A DNA stretch of 64,000 bases, from assembly GCA_030761205.1 (NCBI GenBank), contig JAULJL010000015.1, positions 13,087,501 to 13,151,500 of the forward strand. Reading direction: 5' to 3'. The notes under the pieces are model-generated. The model worked only from the letters and a program-made list of their open reading frames with translations, was not told the origin of the DNA and searched no databases. Position numbers and translations under genes: made by a program. This document shows, one piece after another, positions 34,701 through 44,711 of this stretch (position 1 is its first letter; each line of letters opens with the position of its first letter). The stretch is from Fremontodendron californicum (taxonomy: Eukaryota; Streptophyta; Magnoliopsida; Malvales; Malvaceae).

Positions 34701-36742
34701 CCACAAAAAGAAAAAGAATCATTCCATCTCAACAACAAACTCATTTCTCTATCTTTTTTTTTTTTTTTGAAAACAACTCATTTCTTTATCTTTTCTTCCC
34801 TGTACTGTGGTTATCTCAGAGGAGAATGAAAAGGGAATAAATATCAGGACCATTAGGATAGTAAGGATAAGAAGTCCACAAATGGCAGTTAACATTTGAA
34901 CTGAGCTTATACACTTACATACATTATCAAATCAACAAGCAAAATTCAAACATAACATAGCACCAATACAGCTAACTTCATCTTTGCAGCAAAAGAAATC
35001 AGTGAAATTCACAACATTTACCAAAACAAACTTGAAATCAACTATTTATCTCAGTAAAAGAAAGCATCGGTTACCTTGGCACTTCGCCTGTCAAAATGAT
35101 CCAAGGCATCATACAACAAAGCGGCAGGTGATGTGCTTCCAATTTTGAAGATAGATACAGTGGAATCTGCAACCCGTTGCAGAAACTCCAAACTTGTGTT
35201 TGATAAAATCCTCACTCCATCACACTCTGGGATCAAAACCAGTGGCTCATCATAAAAGTAATGCACCGGATCTCCCCGAGGGCCCACCATCAATAATGGT
35301 GTATCATCCCAATAAAGAAGTACGCTATCCAATCCACACCAAGCTAGCTGCTCTGGAGGAAGAGCTGACTATATATGCAAAAGTAATTAATACCACACAG
35401 AGTTAAACACTTAATGATAGAGACTAAAATTCTAAATCAAGGAAATAATCAGTAACATTCAGATAGGCCCCAAAGAATTAGAATGAATTCCCAACATTTT
35501 CATCAAGGCTATTGAAGTTTCACAGAACAATTAAATAGCATCTTGTATTGTCATCATTTTCCATGTCGAAATTTGAATTTTTAAAGCTCCATTTGACTAT
35601 TGCTTTTCTTCTGGCTTTTTATCTCTTAAAAAGTTGATTTAACGCAAGTAGCAAGCAACAACAGATGGCACCTAACCAAATAAAACTAATCAATAGCATT
35701 TAGATGCCCCTATAGAATTTTATCGCATTCACAAACATTTTCATTAATGCTATTGAAGTTTTATGCAACAATAACAATACCATCTTGAGCATTTCTATTC
35801 TCATCATTTCAACAACTCAAAAATATAAATTTCTAGTAAAATGCGTTCTAATAAATTCATTTTTACATTTTTTACAAATAAAAAATATAAACATAAATTC
35901 GTATAAGTAACCAAATGAACCAATTCAAATAAACAAGGAAAGAAAAATTACCAACTAACCTCACAATTATACTCCAACAAAACTCCCTTGAAATTAATAT
36001 CCGTCACTAAAATCCGCCCATCATGAGTAAAAATGGCCAAATATTTTCCATCCCAAGAAACAACCATTTTCTGAACCGGACCCTGAACCGCTTCCCCTTC
36101 CACTGTCTGTACTCCATCTTCATCCACAATCAAAATCCCATGCCCAACCCCAATCAACAACTCCACATTCCCAGAAACCGTATATTTCGGCTCGATAACC
36201 GCCATGCAATTTGGCAAATCCTCCGCCCCAGTCTCCGCCAGCTGACACGGACGCATCACCTTAAAATCCGGGATGCAAAACAACAACCCTCCTTCCGTCA
36301 AGCAAACGACGCCGTTGCCCCAAAACATACATTCCACCACGTTTTGCTCGAAACACTCTTTTCCGAGCGAAACGTTGGGTTCGATCAGCTCGGCATGGAC
36401 GTTGTAGCGGTAAACGGTGCCGTCTTGGACGATGCATATTAGGGTTTGGTCTTCGGTCCACGACATGCCGATCAGGCGTCCCCCGGGGTGTTTCCATACG
36501 GTATCGGAAATGAGGACGCCGGAGGAAGTGAAGATGCGGAGTTTGCGGAGGGCTGATTCGGAATATAGTTGGACGATCTTGGAATCGTCGCGGATCACAG
36601 CGATTGGGCCAGCGAAGGGAGCGCAGGCGACTTTGTTGCGGGATACGTCCATGTGTTTCCATCTCATTGGGTAGAGTTCGGGTTTACGGTAGTAGCGGTT
36701 GTAGAGGAGCTGCCATTCTGCAGCTACGGAAACGTTGGCCAT
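25733..36742 (-). CDS. VPS16: VPS16 (VACUOLELESS1) HOPS/CORVET subunit, 15 exons
   Basis: Exons (minus): 36742-35960, 35368-35075, 34658-34519, 32990-32885, 32785-32693, 31133-31044, 30961-30848, 30747-30640, 30386-30313, 29798-29744, 28774-28593, 27558-27429, 27234-27132, 26183-26086, 25897-25733. All borders are GT-AG, phases join, and the product is 844 aa, close to the roughly 850-860 aa of plant VPS16. The start is M-A-N-V-S-V-A-A-E-W-Q-L-L-Y and the end is S-F-Q-G-V-S. The Vps16_N beta-propeller part (about 1-420) includes W-K-H-P-G-G-R-L-I-G-M-S-W and F-T-H-D-G-R-I; the Vps16_C alpha-solenoid (about 520-840) includes H-A-D-K-N-G-R-R-K-L-A-A-M-L-V-E-H-E-P-R-S and G-Y-R-P-F-V-E-A-C-I-D. 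Known role: core of the class C VPS complex (HOPS and CORVET) tethering membranes for fusion at the vacuole and late endosome; its loss in Arabidopsis (VCL1) prevents vacuole formation and is embryo lethal. No lesions seen. The only single-copy housekeeping gene in the window. Confidence 0.97.
27816..27840 (+). repeat. Purine tract ending in a G run, VPS16 intron
   Basis: GGAAGAGAGG is followed by an uninterrupted run of G up to 27838. It lies in the intron between VPS16 exons 11 and 12. It is a homopurine tract that could be length-variable. Confidence 0.7.
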
Positions 36743-36959
36743 TTTTGTTTTGGGTTGGGAGGTGAAATTGAAGAGGATTTAAGAGGTGGAAATGTGGAAA
36801 TGGAAAGAGAGAGTTGAGAGAATTATTGGAAAGAGAGAAGGCTCATACATGATGTGAGATGAGCAGACTGCATAGTTGAGAATTGAGACCTGAGAGTCTG
36901 GAAACAATAACAAAAAATATATATATTTGCGGAAAGAAGAGCATTAGAGCAGTTTTAGA
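36743..36959 (-). promoter_or_regulatory. VPS16 5' UTR and proximal promoter
   Basis: Directly upstream of the VPS16 ATG the transcribed strand is rich in CT words (CTCTCAACTCTCTCTTTCC at about 36801-36820), a common trait of plant 5' leaders. The intergenic stretch is only about 217 bp before a Mutator-like element begins at 36960. No clear TATA box near an expected site. Confidence 0.5.
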
Positions 36960-37037
36960 GGCAAATTTATTAGGATATTGCTATTTTTTAAATTTTTAAG
37001 TTATTTATTTTTGTGATTATATGATTTTAAAATCGTT

Positions 37038-37267
37038 GAAAAGTCATAGTATGATATGATAATTTTTTAATTTTTAATTTTATTTTTTAAAAAAAATTAA
37101 ATTCGAAAGTTGTTATATTATATGATGACTTTTAAATTTCAAATTGTTAAAAAAAAAAAAAAAATCAAGCACTAAGAAGTCGTCATATAATATGGCTACT
37201 TCTCAATATATTTTGTTATTTTTTTATCTTGTTGAAAAGTCGTCATATCATACGACGACTTTCCAAC
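37038..37267. repeat. Palindrome cluster, four units
   Basis: Imperfect palindromes at 37038-37068, 37104-37134, 37173-37205 and 37231-37267, the last with arms GTTGAAAAGTCGTC and GACGACTTTCCAAC around ATATCATAC. The outermost unit is the most decayed. Spacers are A/T homopolymer-rich. Confidence 0.85.
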
Positions 37268-37445
37268 AACATTATATATACATATATAATATATATATAT
37301 ATAATTTATATTTTAAATATTAAATAATAAATTTAAAATTATATAATTTATAATTTTAAAAAATATATATTTAATAAATTTTAAATAAAAAATTTAAAAA
37401 TTATATAAAATTTATTTATACAATTTATATATTTTTTAACTCTAT

Positions 37446-37665
37446 GTAGACATAGTAATATTGGACACGACATGAAAATACAAGGAAAAAATAATTAAAA
37501 ACACGACACGAAAAAATAATACGAACACGACACGAATACACGAACGTCTCAATATCTATATAATACGAATTATTAACGTATCAAAGTTTATATAACCTTA
37601 AACATGATTATGACACGACAAAATATACGAACACGACACGGATACACAAATTGCCCGATCTAACT
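37446..37665. repeat. ACACGACACGA-type dispersed repeat
   Basis: Recurring ACACGACACGAAAAAATAAT words. Related, more decayed blocks are at 48760-49530 and 52195-52400, and in the other orientation near 24934-25060. Probably fragments of one dispersed non-autonomous transposon; termini not resolved. Confidence 0.6.
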
Positions 37666-37792
37666 GTATGTATATAATTTATATATTTTTTAATGCTATG
37701 TTTACAATAACTGTATGTATAACGATATTATTATTGATACGAACTCTCTTCCAATGTACAAAATTGATAAAGACATTTTCTACGGCTATAAC

Positions 37793-38081
37793 TAGAGGTG
37801 TCCATGGCCGGGTCGAGCCGACTCTTGAATTTTTTTATTTTCCTTGTCCAAGCCCATTTCGGACCGGGACTGGGCCGACCCAAAAGCCCGTTTCACTATT
37901 CAATAAATATTAAAATATTAAAAATACATTTTTATATTTATATTATAATTAAGTTTAAATAAAAAAATTTATTTAATAAATAGTAATTCGGGCTAGGCCG
38001 GATCGGCCCGAATTACAAAATACTTGCCCAAGCCCATCCCAATACGATCTGGGCGAGCTACACGGCTCGTGGATAGGTCTA
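37793..38081. mobile_element. hAT-type MITE, 289 bp
   Basis: Starts TAGAGGTGTCCATGG and ends GTGGATAGGTCTA, an imperfect inverted repeat. It is flanked by GCTATAAC (37785-37792) and GCTATGAC (38082-38089), an 8-bp duplication with one mismatch. GC-rich GGGCCGACCC-type subterminal blocks and an AT-rich middle. It sits inside the MULE at 36960, in sequence that is uninterrupted near 50650 and 53750. Confidence 0.85.
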
Positions 38082-38357
38082 GCTATGACTTTCATTCCTG
38101 CATAATACACAAGGCTTTGGTTGGTCTTTCTCCTGAGGGTCCATTTCATTACGAATACGAGTTGAAAGAATTCGATTGATATTACGATAAATCATCAATT
38201 TTTTTAACAATTTTTGTAAATTGTTATTTTTAAATTTTTTATTTAAAATTTATAAATTTGTTATTTTTTTAAATTATAAACGATATAATTTTTATTTTTA
38301 ATTTTATTATTTAATATTTAAAATATATATTATATATAAATAAAAAATTTGATTTAG

Positions 38358-38694
38358 TACAAGGGAAGTCGCCCTGTGATATGGCGACTTCCCTTGTATT
38401 TTTTTTTTTTTTACCATTTTAAAAAGGTTATAATTTTAAATTTTTTTAAAAAAAAATAGTTCGGAAGTCGTCCTATCATACGGCGACTTCCGAACTAAAT
38501 TTGTAAAAAAAAATGAAAAACAAAGGTCAGAAGTCGCCATATAATATGGCGACTTCTTACCTAAGTTTTTCATTGTTTTTTTTTTTAAATCATGAAGGGA
38601 AGTCGCCATATGATATAACGACTTTCTTTCTAAGATTTTTAATTCTTGTTAAAATATATCATGAAAAGTCGTCATATCATATGACGACTTTTTT
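38358..38694. repeat. Palindrome cluster, five units
   Basis: Units at 38358-38398 (outer arms TACAAGG and CCTTGTA), 38458-38496 (AGTTCGG and CCGAACT), 38524-38562 (AGGTCAG and CTTACCT), 38594-38630 and 38663-38694. All share AAGTCG..CGACTT cores around a 9-bp centre such as ATATAATAT. Each outer arm is matched only by its own partner. Confidence 0.92.
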
Positions 38695-39059
38695 GGTATT
38701 TGTTTTAAATGTATTTTGATAAATAATTCTGAAATATAGATAGTTTAAAAAAAATTAGCAATATTCAGATAAATTTGCCTGGTTTCGGAAGTAAAAAGCA
38801 AAATTAAAAAACAAATAAAACTTGAAACAAATTAATTTGGAATTTTGGATAATTGCGTCAAGAGCGAAAAAAAAAATTAATGCTATGGATTATTTTGTGA
38901 ATGAAAATATATTTATAAATAAATTATATTTAAAAAATTAAATATAAAAAATGAGTAATATTTTTAAGTTAATAGTTTTTTAGAAAAGTAGGTGACAATT
39001 TGGTAATTTTTTAAATCGGAAGTTTTTTAAAAGATTAAATGATTTTTTAAAAGTAAATA

Positions 39060-39405
39060 GATAATTTTTTTATTAAAAATATTATATAAAATATTAAAAG
39101 ATATAATTATGTTTATTTAATTTTTTGATTTTATAATTTTATTTGGTTGTTTTTTACTTTTACCAACTGAGCTGGTGTCACTTGACGCGTGACACCAATT
39201 CAGTCATTTCTTTTATAATAATATAATATAGATATATAGATAATTTTTTTATTTAAAATATTAAAAGACGTAATTATCCTTATTTAATTTTTTTGATTTT
39301 ATAATTTTATGTGGTTGTTTTGTACTTTCACCAACTGAGTTGGTGTCATTTGACTTGTGACAGCAACTCAATCATTCTTTTTATAATAGTATAGATATCT
39401 ATCTA
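39060..39405. repeat. Tandem duplication of about 175 bp with internal palindrome
   Basis: Two copies (about 39060-39236 and 39237-39405) each contain ACCAACTGAGYTGGTGTCA followed by a GTGACA..CAA partner. In the first copy TGGTGTCAC and GTGACACCA form a clear palindrome around TTGACGC. Origin unknown. Confidence 0.75.
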
Positions 39406-39481
39406 TAATATATAAAATACGAATGTAAAAAAGTTTTTTAAACTAACAAAAATTATCATAATTATTAATTATATTTTTAAA

Positions 39482-39659
39482 GAATTATTATTTTATATAT
39501 TGGCAGTGAAGTTTTTTAACTCTACAAATGGGGTCAAAAAACTATCACATGTCCTTATGTTATATTTGACAAAATAAAAAAATAAATGGAAAATATGACA
39601 GTTTCTAACCCCGTTTGTGGAGTTAAAAAACTTCACTGTCAATGTATAGGATAATAATC
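39482..39659. mobile_element. MITE with 9-bp target duplication, 178 bp
   Basis: Exact 9-bp flanks ATTTTTAAA (39473-39481 and 39660-39668). Long inverted ends: GAATTATTATTTTATATATT at the left and, inverted, GATTATTATCCTATACATT at the right, continuing through CAGTGAAGTTTTTTAACTC. It is almost a complete foldback. A sister copy is at about 60723-60896. Confidence 0.88.
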
Positions 39660-39724
39660 ATTTTTAAATTATCATTATAAATATTTCATTAAAATACGTT
39701 CGTGAAATAGATTTATATCATAAT

Positions 39725-40249
39725 TAAAGGTATCCATGGGTCGGGTCGGGCCGGACTCATGTATGGTATCAACAATATATATGTAATATGCTTACCCACC
39801 GGACCTCAAATTTTGCCCAAGCCCATCCATATTTGTAAATGGATAGCCCAAACCCGTTTATATCCACCCATATTAGTTTTTAATTTTTTTAAAAGTACAT
39901 ATTATTTTTTATTTAATCTTTAGTAATTTTATATTTGTTTCTTTTATTAAGTTCTTAAACATGGACAATTTAATATATTTTTTAATGTATACACTATAAT
40001 ATTATATATATTTAATTTTTATATGACATAAATTACATAATATATATATATATAAATAAAATATTATTTAATTTGAAAACGGACTGGGCTCGGGCCTTGA
40101 ATGTTGGAGTCAAGGCTCGGCCCATTTTTAAACGAGTCTCATTTTTTTGCCCAAACCCATTTTTCGGACCTAATATTTTTGTCCAAGCTCTCCCAAATAT
40201 AGACGGGCCTTCGAACTTGGACAGGTAGCTCGATCCTTGGACAAGTCTA
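39725..40249. mobile_element. hAT-type element, 525 bp
   Basis: Exact 8-bp target duplication ATCATAAT (39717-39724 and 40250-40257). Ends TAAAGGTATCCATGGG and CCTTGGACAAGTCTA form a weak inverted repeat; GC-rich GGGTCGGGCCGG words near the ends and an AT-rich middle match the other hAT-like elements here. No coding region. Confidence 0.82.
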
Positions 40250-40674
40250 ATCATAATAATAATAAAAAATTGAAAGTTTATAATTTGATTTATAAAAAGT
40301 ATAATTTTAATTTTACATTAACATTAAAATTTAAAAAAAGTAAAAAAAAAAAAAACTATTTTAATTTGATATAATTTACACAAAAAATAAATTTTATATG
40401 TTAATATAAAATTTTGATTTATACACATTTAATTAATTTTATTTGTTTATAAAATATGTAATTATATGTTCAAAAATAAATAAAACAACTAATTTTAAAA
40501 AAGATGTTAAAGAGTGTTATGGGCATGGGTTAGAGTGGTACTTGGAAATTTTTTTGTAATTAAGTAGATTTTGGTACACGGATGAGGTTTTTTTTATCTT
40601 AATATAGCTGTTTTTTTTTAATTCTCAAAATACCGTTGTTTTTCAATTAAGTATCAAAATTCGTTTTTTTAACC

Positions 40675-40713
40675 GGTTGGGAAATCGCCATGGGCCATGA
40701 CGATTTTTCAACC
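40675..40713. repeat. Single palindrome, left end of PMD element
   Basis: Arms GGTTGGGAAATCGCC and GACGATTTTTCAACC around a CATGGGCCAT-type centre. This is the GAAATCGCC lineage of the palindrome family. Confidence 0.9.
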
Positions 40714-40927
40714 AAAATATTTTATTTTTATTTTAAATTTAAATATCCGAGTGATTGGGATTAAAAAAAAATTAAATTTGAAGGCAACGATCACTTGACC
40801 GTTGCCTTCAAATTCCCACATCCCAAATACCTATAAATACCCCCTATTCATCATATTTTCTACAAAAAAGTCTCAAAATTTTTCTTCCTCCTTCTTCCAT
40901 ACAAAATCTCTTCTTATTGATTTAAAA

Positions 40928-42801
40928 ATGGCTTCATCATCGTTATTGAGGTTGCAAGAGAATCACATATCCTCGGTTATGTTTCAAGAGGTAAGTAAAA
41001 TTTAGTAATATTATTTGTATTACATTATCAAATTTTTATAATTTTTTAATTATTATAGTTTTTTAATTTTGTAATTATTATTGTTTTGTCATTTTATAAT
41101 TGTTTAATTTTTAATTATTATAGTTTTTTAATTATTTAATTTTTATAATTTTATAACTATTTAATTTAATTAATTATCAATAGGATACTCTTCGAGTCTT
41201 ACGTTCGAGAAAATTTACATTGGAGGACTCGCATCCATATATTATCGACCATTTAAGAAGAGCCAGATTTTATTACGCAACTAAAATTCGACGATTTTTG
41301 CTACAACCCGACTTAATCAGTGCGTTGATCGAACGATGGAGACCCGAGACGTACACTTTTCATTTTTCGTTTGGTAAATGCACGGTAACTCTAGAAAATG
41401 TTGAACTTCAACTTGGACTTCCGGTCCATAGCGATGCAGTTACAGGCGCAAGCTTTCTAGATTGGAATGAAGAGTGTCAAAATTTATTGGGCGCTGTACC
41501 TCCAGAAGAGTATGTATCTAGCTCAACGGTAAGACTAAGTTGGTTGAAATCCTTTCAAAATATTCCATTACACGCAAGTGAAGAACAGATAAAATATGTT
41601 GCTAGAGCATATATTTTACATTTGATTGGAGGATTGCTAATACCTGACAAATCGAGCAGTCGGGTACATTTAATGTATCTTCCATTACTACGTGATTTAG
41701 AGCATGCGGCAAATTATAGTTGAGGTTCTGCGTGTTTGGCGATTTTGTATAGAGAACTGTGTCGGGCTACAGTTCCAAAAAGTCATGACATAGGTGGATG
41801 TTTAGTACTTCTACAGTCATGGGCTTGGTATCGTCTGTCATTTCTTGCTCCGCGCGTGGATTTTTCGACTGTATACCTATACCCCCTTGCAAGCAGATAA
41901 TAATCTTTACTATTTTATTAATTTTGTACGAACTTGTATTTTAATAGGTCTATTAAGATTTTATACGCATTTTAACAGGTGAAGTCATCGTAGAGATCTT
42001 ACCTATACTCCGACTGACCTTGCAAGTATAAGATTACGACTAGATCGAGTAGGATATGATAAGGTAAATGTTTCGATTATTACATTTAAGTATTTTTGTA
42101 TTTAATCCATACGAAACTAATAATTTGTAATAATTATTCGCAGTTTGTGTGGATGTCATATTCTTCGAATGAAATAATCGCATGCCTCTCATCGGATGCC
42201 TACAGTAATTGTCATATATGGAAAGCAAATACAACATTCATATGCTTTGCATATGTGGAGTGGCACTACACTGTCAGGGTGTTGCTACAATTTGGGATGC
42301 AACAACCAATTCCGCAACAACTGACGAATCTTGATAAGGTTCACAAGATTGACATGCATGGGCGTCATGAAGAATACTGGCCTACGAAGCACACAAAATG
42401 GATCCAGTGATGGGATATACGTTCTAAACGAATTTCGACAGGTTACGATTGTTGGTAATAATTTCAATCCATCTGATAATTACATAAGATGGTATAAAAA
42501 TGAAGGTCAGCCTTTTGTTTATCCATTGTCGGAGTTTGAGGATCTTCGGAGTATGCCATTTTTCGGACGAACTTCAAATTCAGTCCCTCCTACATAGGAA
42601 ATGGAAGCTCCTAGACCTAGCGGACAACGTGGGCGGACGCGTCAACCGGCCTCATCACATGTATCGGAGTTCATTGCACTGAGGATGTCATTTAGTCATC
42701 TTGAACCTGAACGAGTCATGGAGTACCATCCAGATATCGTTATTCCATCAGTCACCCCGGATATGATGTTGATGAGTGTTACCGACCATCACCGCCAATG
42801 A
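40928..42801 (+). pseudogene. Plant mobile domain (MAIN-like) gene, inactivated
   Basis: Reads as a PMD protein of the type often annotated as protein phosphatase 7 long form homolog or MAIN-like. Exon 1 40928-40990 (M-A-S-S-S-L-L-R-L-Q), intron, exon 2 from 41184 (D-S-H-P-Y-I-I-D-H-L-R, F-H-F-S-F-G-K-C-T-V-T-L, L-Q-L-G-L-P-V). Breaks: TGA at 41721-41723 where W is expected before G-S-A-C-L-A; the donor after 41896 reads AT in place of GT; TGA at 41980-41982 where W is expected; exon 4 from 42144 (F-V-W-M-S-Y) ends at TGA 42408-42410; a frameshift before D-N-Y-I-R-W-Y; TAG at 42595-42597; the tail stays open to 42801. The domain occurs in plant nuclear proteins linked to silencing and genome stability and in transposons. 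Here it is the cargo of a Mutator-like element. Not functional. Confidence 0.88.
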
Positions 42802-43279
42802 GGAGGTTAGATGACCAGGTCCCCATCCCAAGTCTAAGTTTAGCATATTTAACTACAATGTATTAGTTCGGAACCCCTGCATCAGCATTTGATGGTACAT
42901 CATTTGTGGGTCCATCTAGTAGTCTAGTTCCCTGTATAGGTGGACTGGTGTTGTCTCCTCCAGCAGTGGGTTTCAAATCTTTGATACAGAAGAAATGGGT
43001 CCCTCTAGTAGTGCGTTTCCATCGACTGATGTGGGCCAGTACAACACAATCCATGAGCATGTGGATGACATATAACCAGAACCAATGGTGGTTACAGCAA
43101 GAGGTCGTGGTTGACCGCGAATACGTGCCACTGACGAGGTTGAATGACGGGTCCAACCACCACGCAATAGGAGAGCTCAACACTGTTGCTCAACACCACG
43201 CGATCCGAGAGCTCCTCTATAAATAATTAGAATAAATGTACTTTTATTAATATAACGAGAATAATATATTTTAAATTTG

Positions 43280-44440
43280 TAATATAAAAATTTATATGTT
43301 TTGCATTTCATGTTATTTATTTTAAATTTGTTAGAAAATTAATTTTTATTTTAAAATTTGTTATTTATTTTTTTTAAAGAAATAAATAAAAAGCAAAAAA
43401 ATTATTGGGAAATTAATTTTGTTATTTATTTTTTAAAATAAATAAATAAAAAGCAAAAAAAAATTGTTGGGAAATTAATTTTAATTTTGTTATTTATTTT
43501 TTTTAAATAAAAAATGAAAAAAAATTGTTGATAAATTAATTTTTATTTTAAATTTTGTTATTTATTTTTTAAAAGAAATAAACAAAAAGAAAAAAATTTG
43601 TTGAAAAATTAATTTTTATTCATTATTTTTTTTTAAAAATGGAAGGAGATTGGATAATTACTTCAACTATACTATTCTAATAAATTAATGTATAATTACA
43701 TATCTTTATATATACTATATTTATTTGACTCATAATTTACATGATTAATTTTTATTTTTTAACAAAAAAACTTAAATAATATATATACACATACATACGT
43801 ATAAATGCATAATATGTATATATATATATAAATAATAAAATATCAAATTTAAATGGACACATCCTCTTTTTTTTTGTCGTCATTCCAAATTTGAAAAGCG
43901 TATGGGCCAAGAAACAACAGAGTAGACCAGTTTTTACTTCTATGACAGTCTGTTAATCCACGTCTTTTGAAATGAACCCATAACTGTTAAAAAAAAAAAA
44001 ACGCAAACTATTCTTCACTACATTTTTTATCTAATCAATAATCAAATCAAAAGCACATGAATAAATCGTCACCGTTCATTTCAGATCCTTTAATTTTTTA
44101 TTTATTTTTTTAAAGAAATAAATAAAAAGCAAAAAAATTGTTTGGAAATTAATTTTTATTTTTAATTTTGTTATTAATTTTTTTAAATAAAAAATGAAAA
44201 AAAATTGTTGATAAATTAATTTTTATTTTAAATTTTGTTATTTATTTTTTTAAAGAAATAAATAAAAAGCAAAAAAAATTGTTGGTAAATTAATTTTTAA
44301 TTTTGTTATTTATTTTTTTTAAATAAAAATAAAATGAAAAAAAATTTGTTGATAAATTATTTTTTATTTATTTTTTAAAGAAAAATTAAAATGAATAAAA
44401 TTTTGTTATTTATTTATTTTAATTTTTTTTTTTACCGTTG
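43280..44440. repeat. AT-rich tandem repeats inside the PMD element
   Basis: Two groups (about 43330-43640 and 44090-44440) of imperfect repeats of a unit near 70 bp containing TAAATAAAAAGCAAAAAAAT and TTGTTGGGAAATTAATTTT. The unrelated stretch 43650-44040 between them, including GTCGTCATTCCAAATTTG, may be a nested insertion; its ends are not resolved. Confidence 0.7.
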
Positions 44441-44478
44441 GTATTTTGAAATTTAAAATACAAAATTTAAAAAACCAA

Positions 44479-44711
44479 TTGGGAAATAGCCATGGGCCCA
44501 TGGCGATTTTCCAACACAAAATTTTATTTTTTTAAAAAAATATGTTGGGAAATCGCCATGGGCCATTGCGATTTTCTAACTGGTATTTTTTTCTTAAAAA
44601 AAAATCTACCAGTTGGGAAATCACCATGGTCCATGGCAATTTCCCAACACACTTTAAAAAAAATGAAATTTTCTGTTGAAAAATCGCCATGGCCCATGAC
44701 GATTTTTCAAC
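44479..44711. repeat. Palindrome cluster, four units, right end of PMD element
   Basis: Units at 44479-44514, 44544-44580, 44612-44648 and 44675-44711. Core arms GAAATCGCC and GGCGATTTC-like, centres CATGGGCCCATGG, CATGGGCCAT and similar; outer arms GTTGG and CCAAC, or GTTGA and TCAAC in the last. Spacers are A/T runs of about 30 bp. Confidence 0.92.

Larger units (their letters stand above)
36960..38779. mobile_element. Non-autonomous Mutator-like element with hairpin clusters
   Basis: The left end GGCAAATTTATTAGGATATT and the right end, read inverted, GGCAAATTTATCTGAATATT give terminal inverted repeats; both continue in similar AT-rich sequence. The 9-bp flanks (AGTTTTAGA and TGGTTTCGG) agree at only 5 of 9 sites, so the target duplication is decayed or absent. 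Four palindromes lie inside the left end and five inside the right end. Parts of the middle (about 37725-37790 and 38090-38180) match the 3' coding end of the MULE transposase at 53.7 and 55.1 kb (TCATTACGAATACGA), so it looks like an internally deleted derivative. A hAT element (37793-38081) and a block of ACGACACGA repeats (37446-37660) are inserted in it. Confidence 0.8.

Noticed and set aside
36023..36817. Several ORFs of 80-140 codons on both strands
   Set aside because: They overlap VPS16 exon 1 and its leader in other frames; the VPS16 frame is far better supported.
38358..38694. CRISPR-like array of repeats and spacers
   Set aside because: The repeated units are palindromes with variable arms and A/T-homopolymer spacers, the DNA is plant nuclear, and no cas genes are present. 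They belong to transposon ends.
38513..38719. Protein with K-S-P-Y-D-M-A-T-S repeats
   Set aside because: The repeated peptide is a translation of the palindrome core, which reads similarly on both strands; it recurs at 59100 in the other orientation and has no start context or codon bias of a gene.
36951..38788. Clean 9-bp target duplication for the 36960 element
   Set aside because: AGTTTTAGA and TGGTTTCGG agree at only 5 of 9 sites; the element is supported by TIRs and palindromes but not by this repeat.
42863..43226. Overlapping ORFs of about 106 codons on both strands
   Set aside because: Within the decayed 3' part of the PMD element; the plus-strand remnant may be old PMD tail but no frame is supported.
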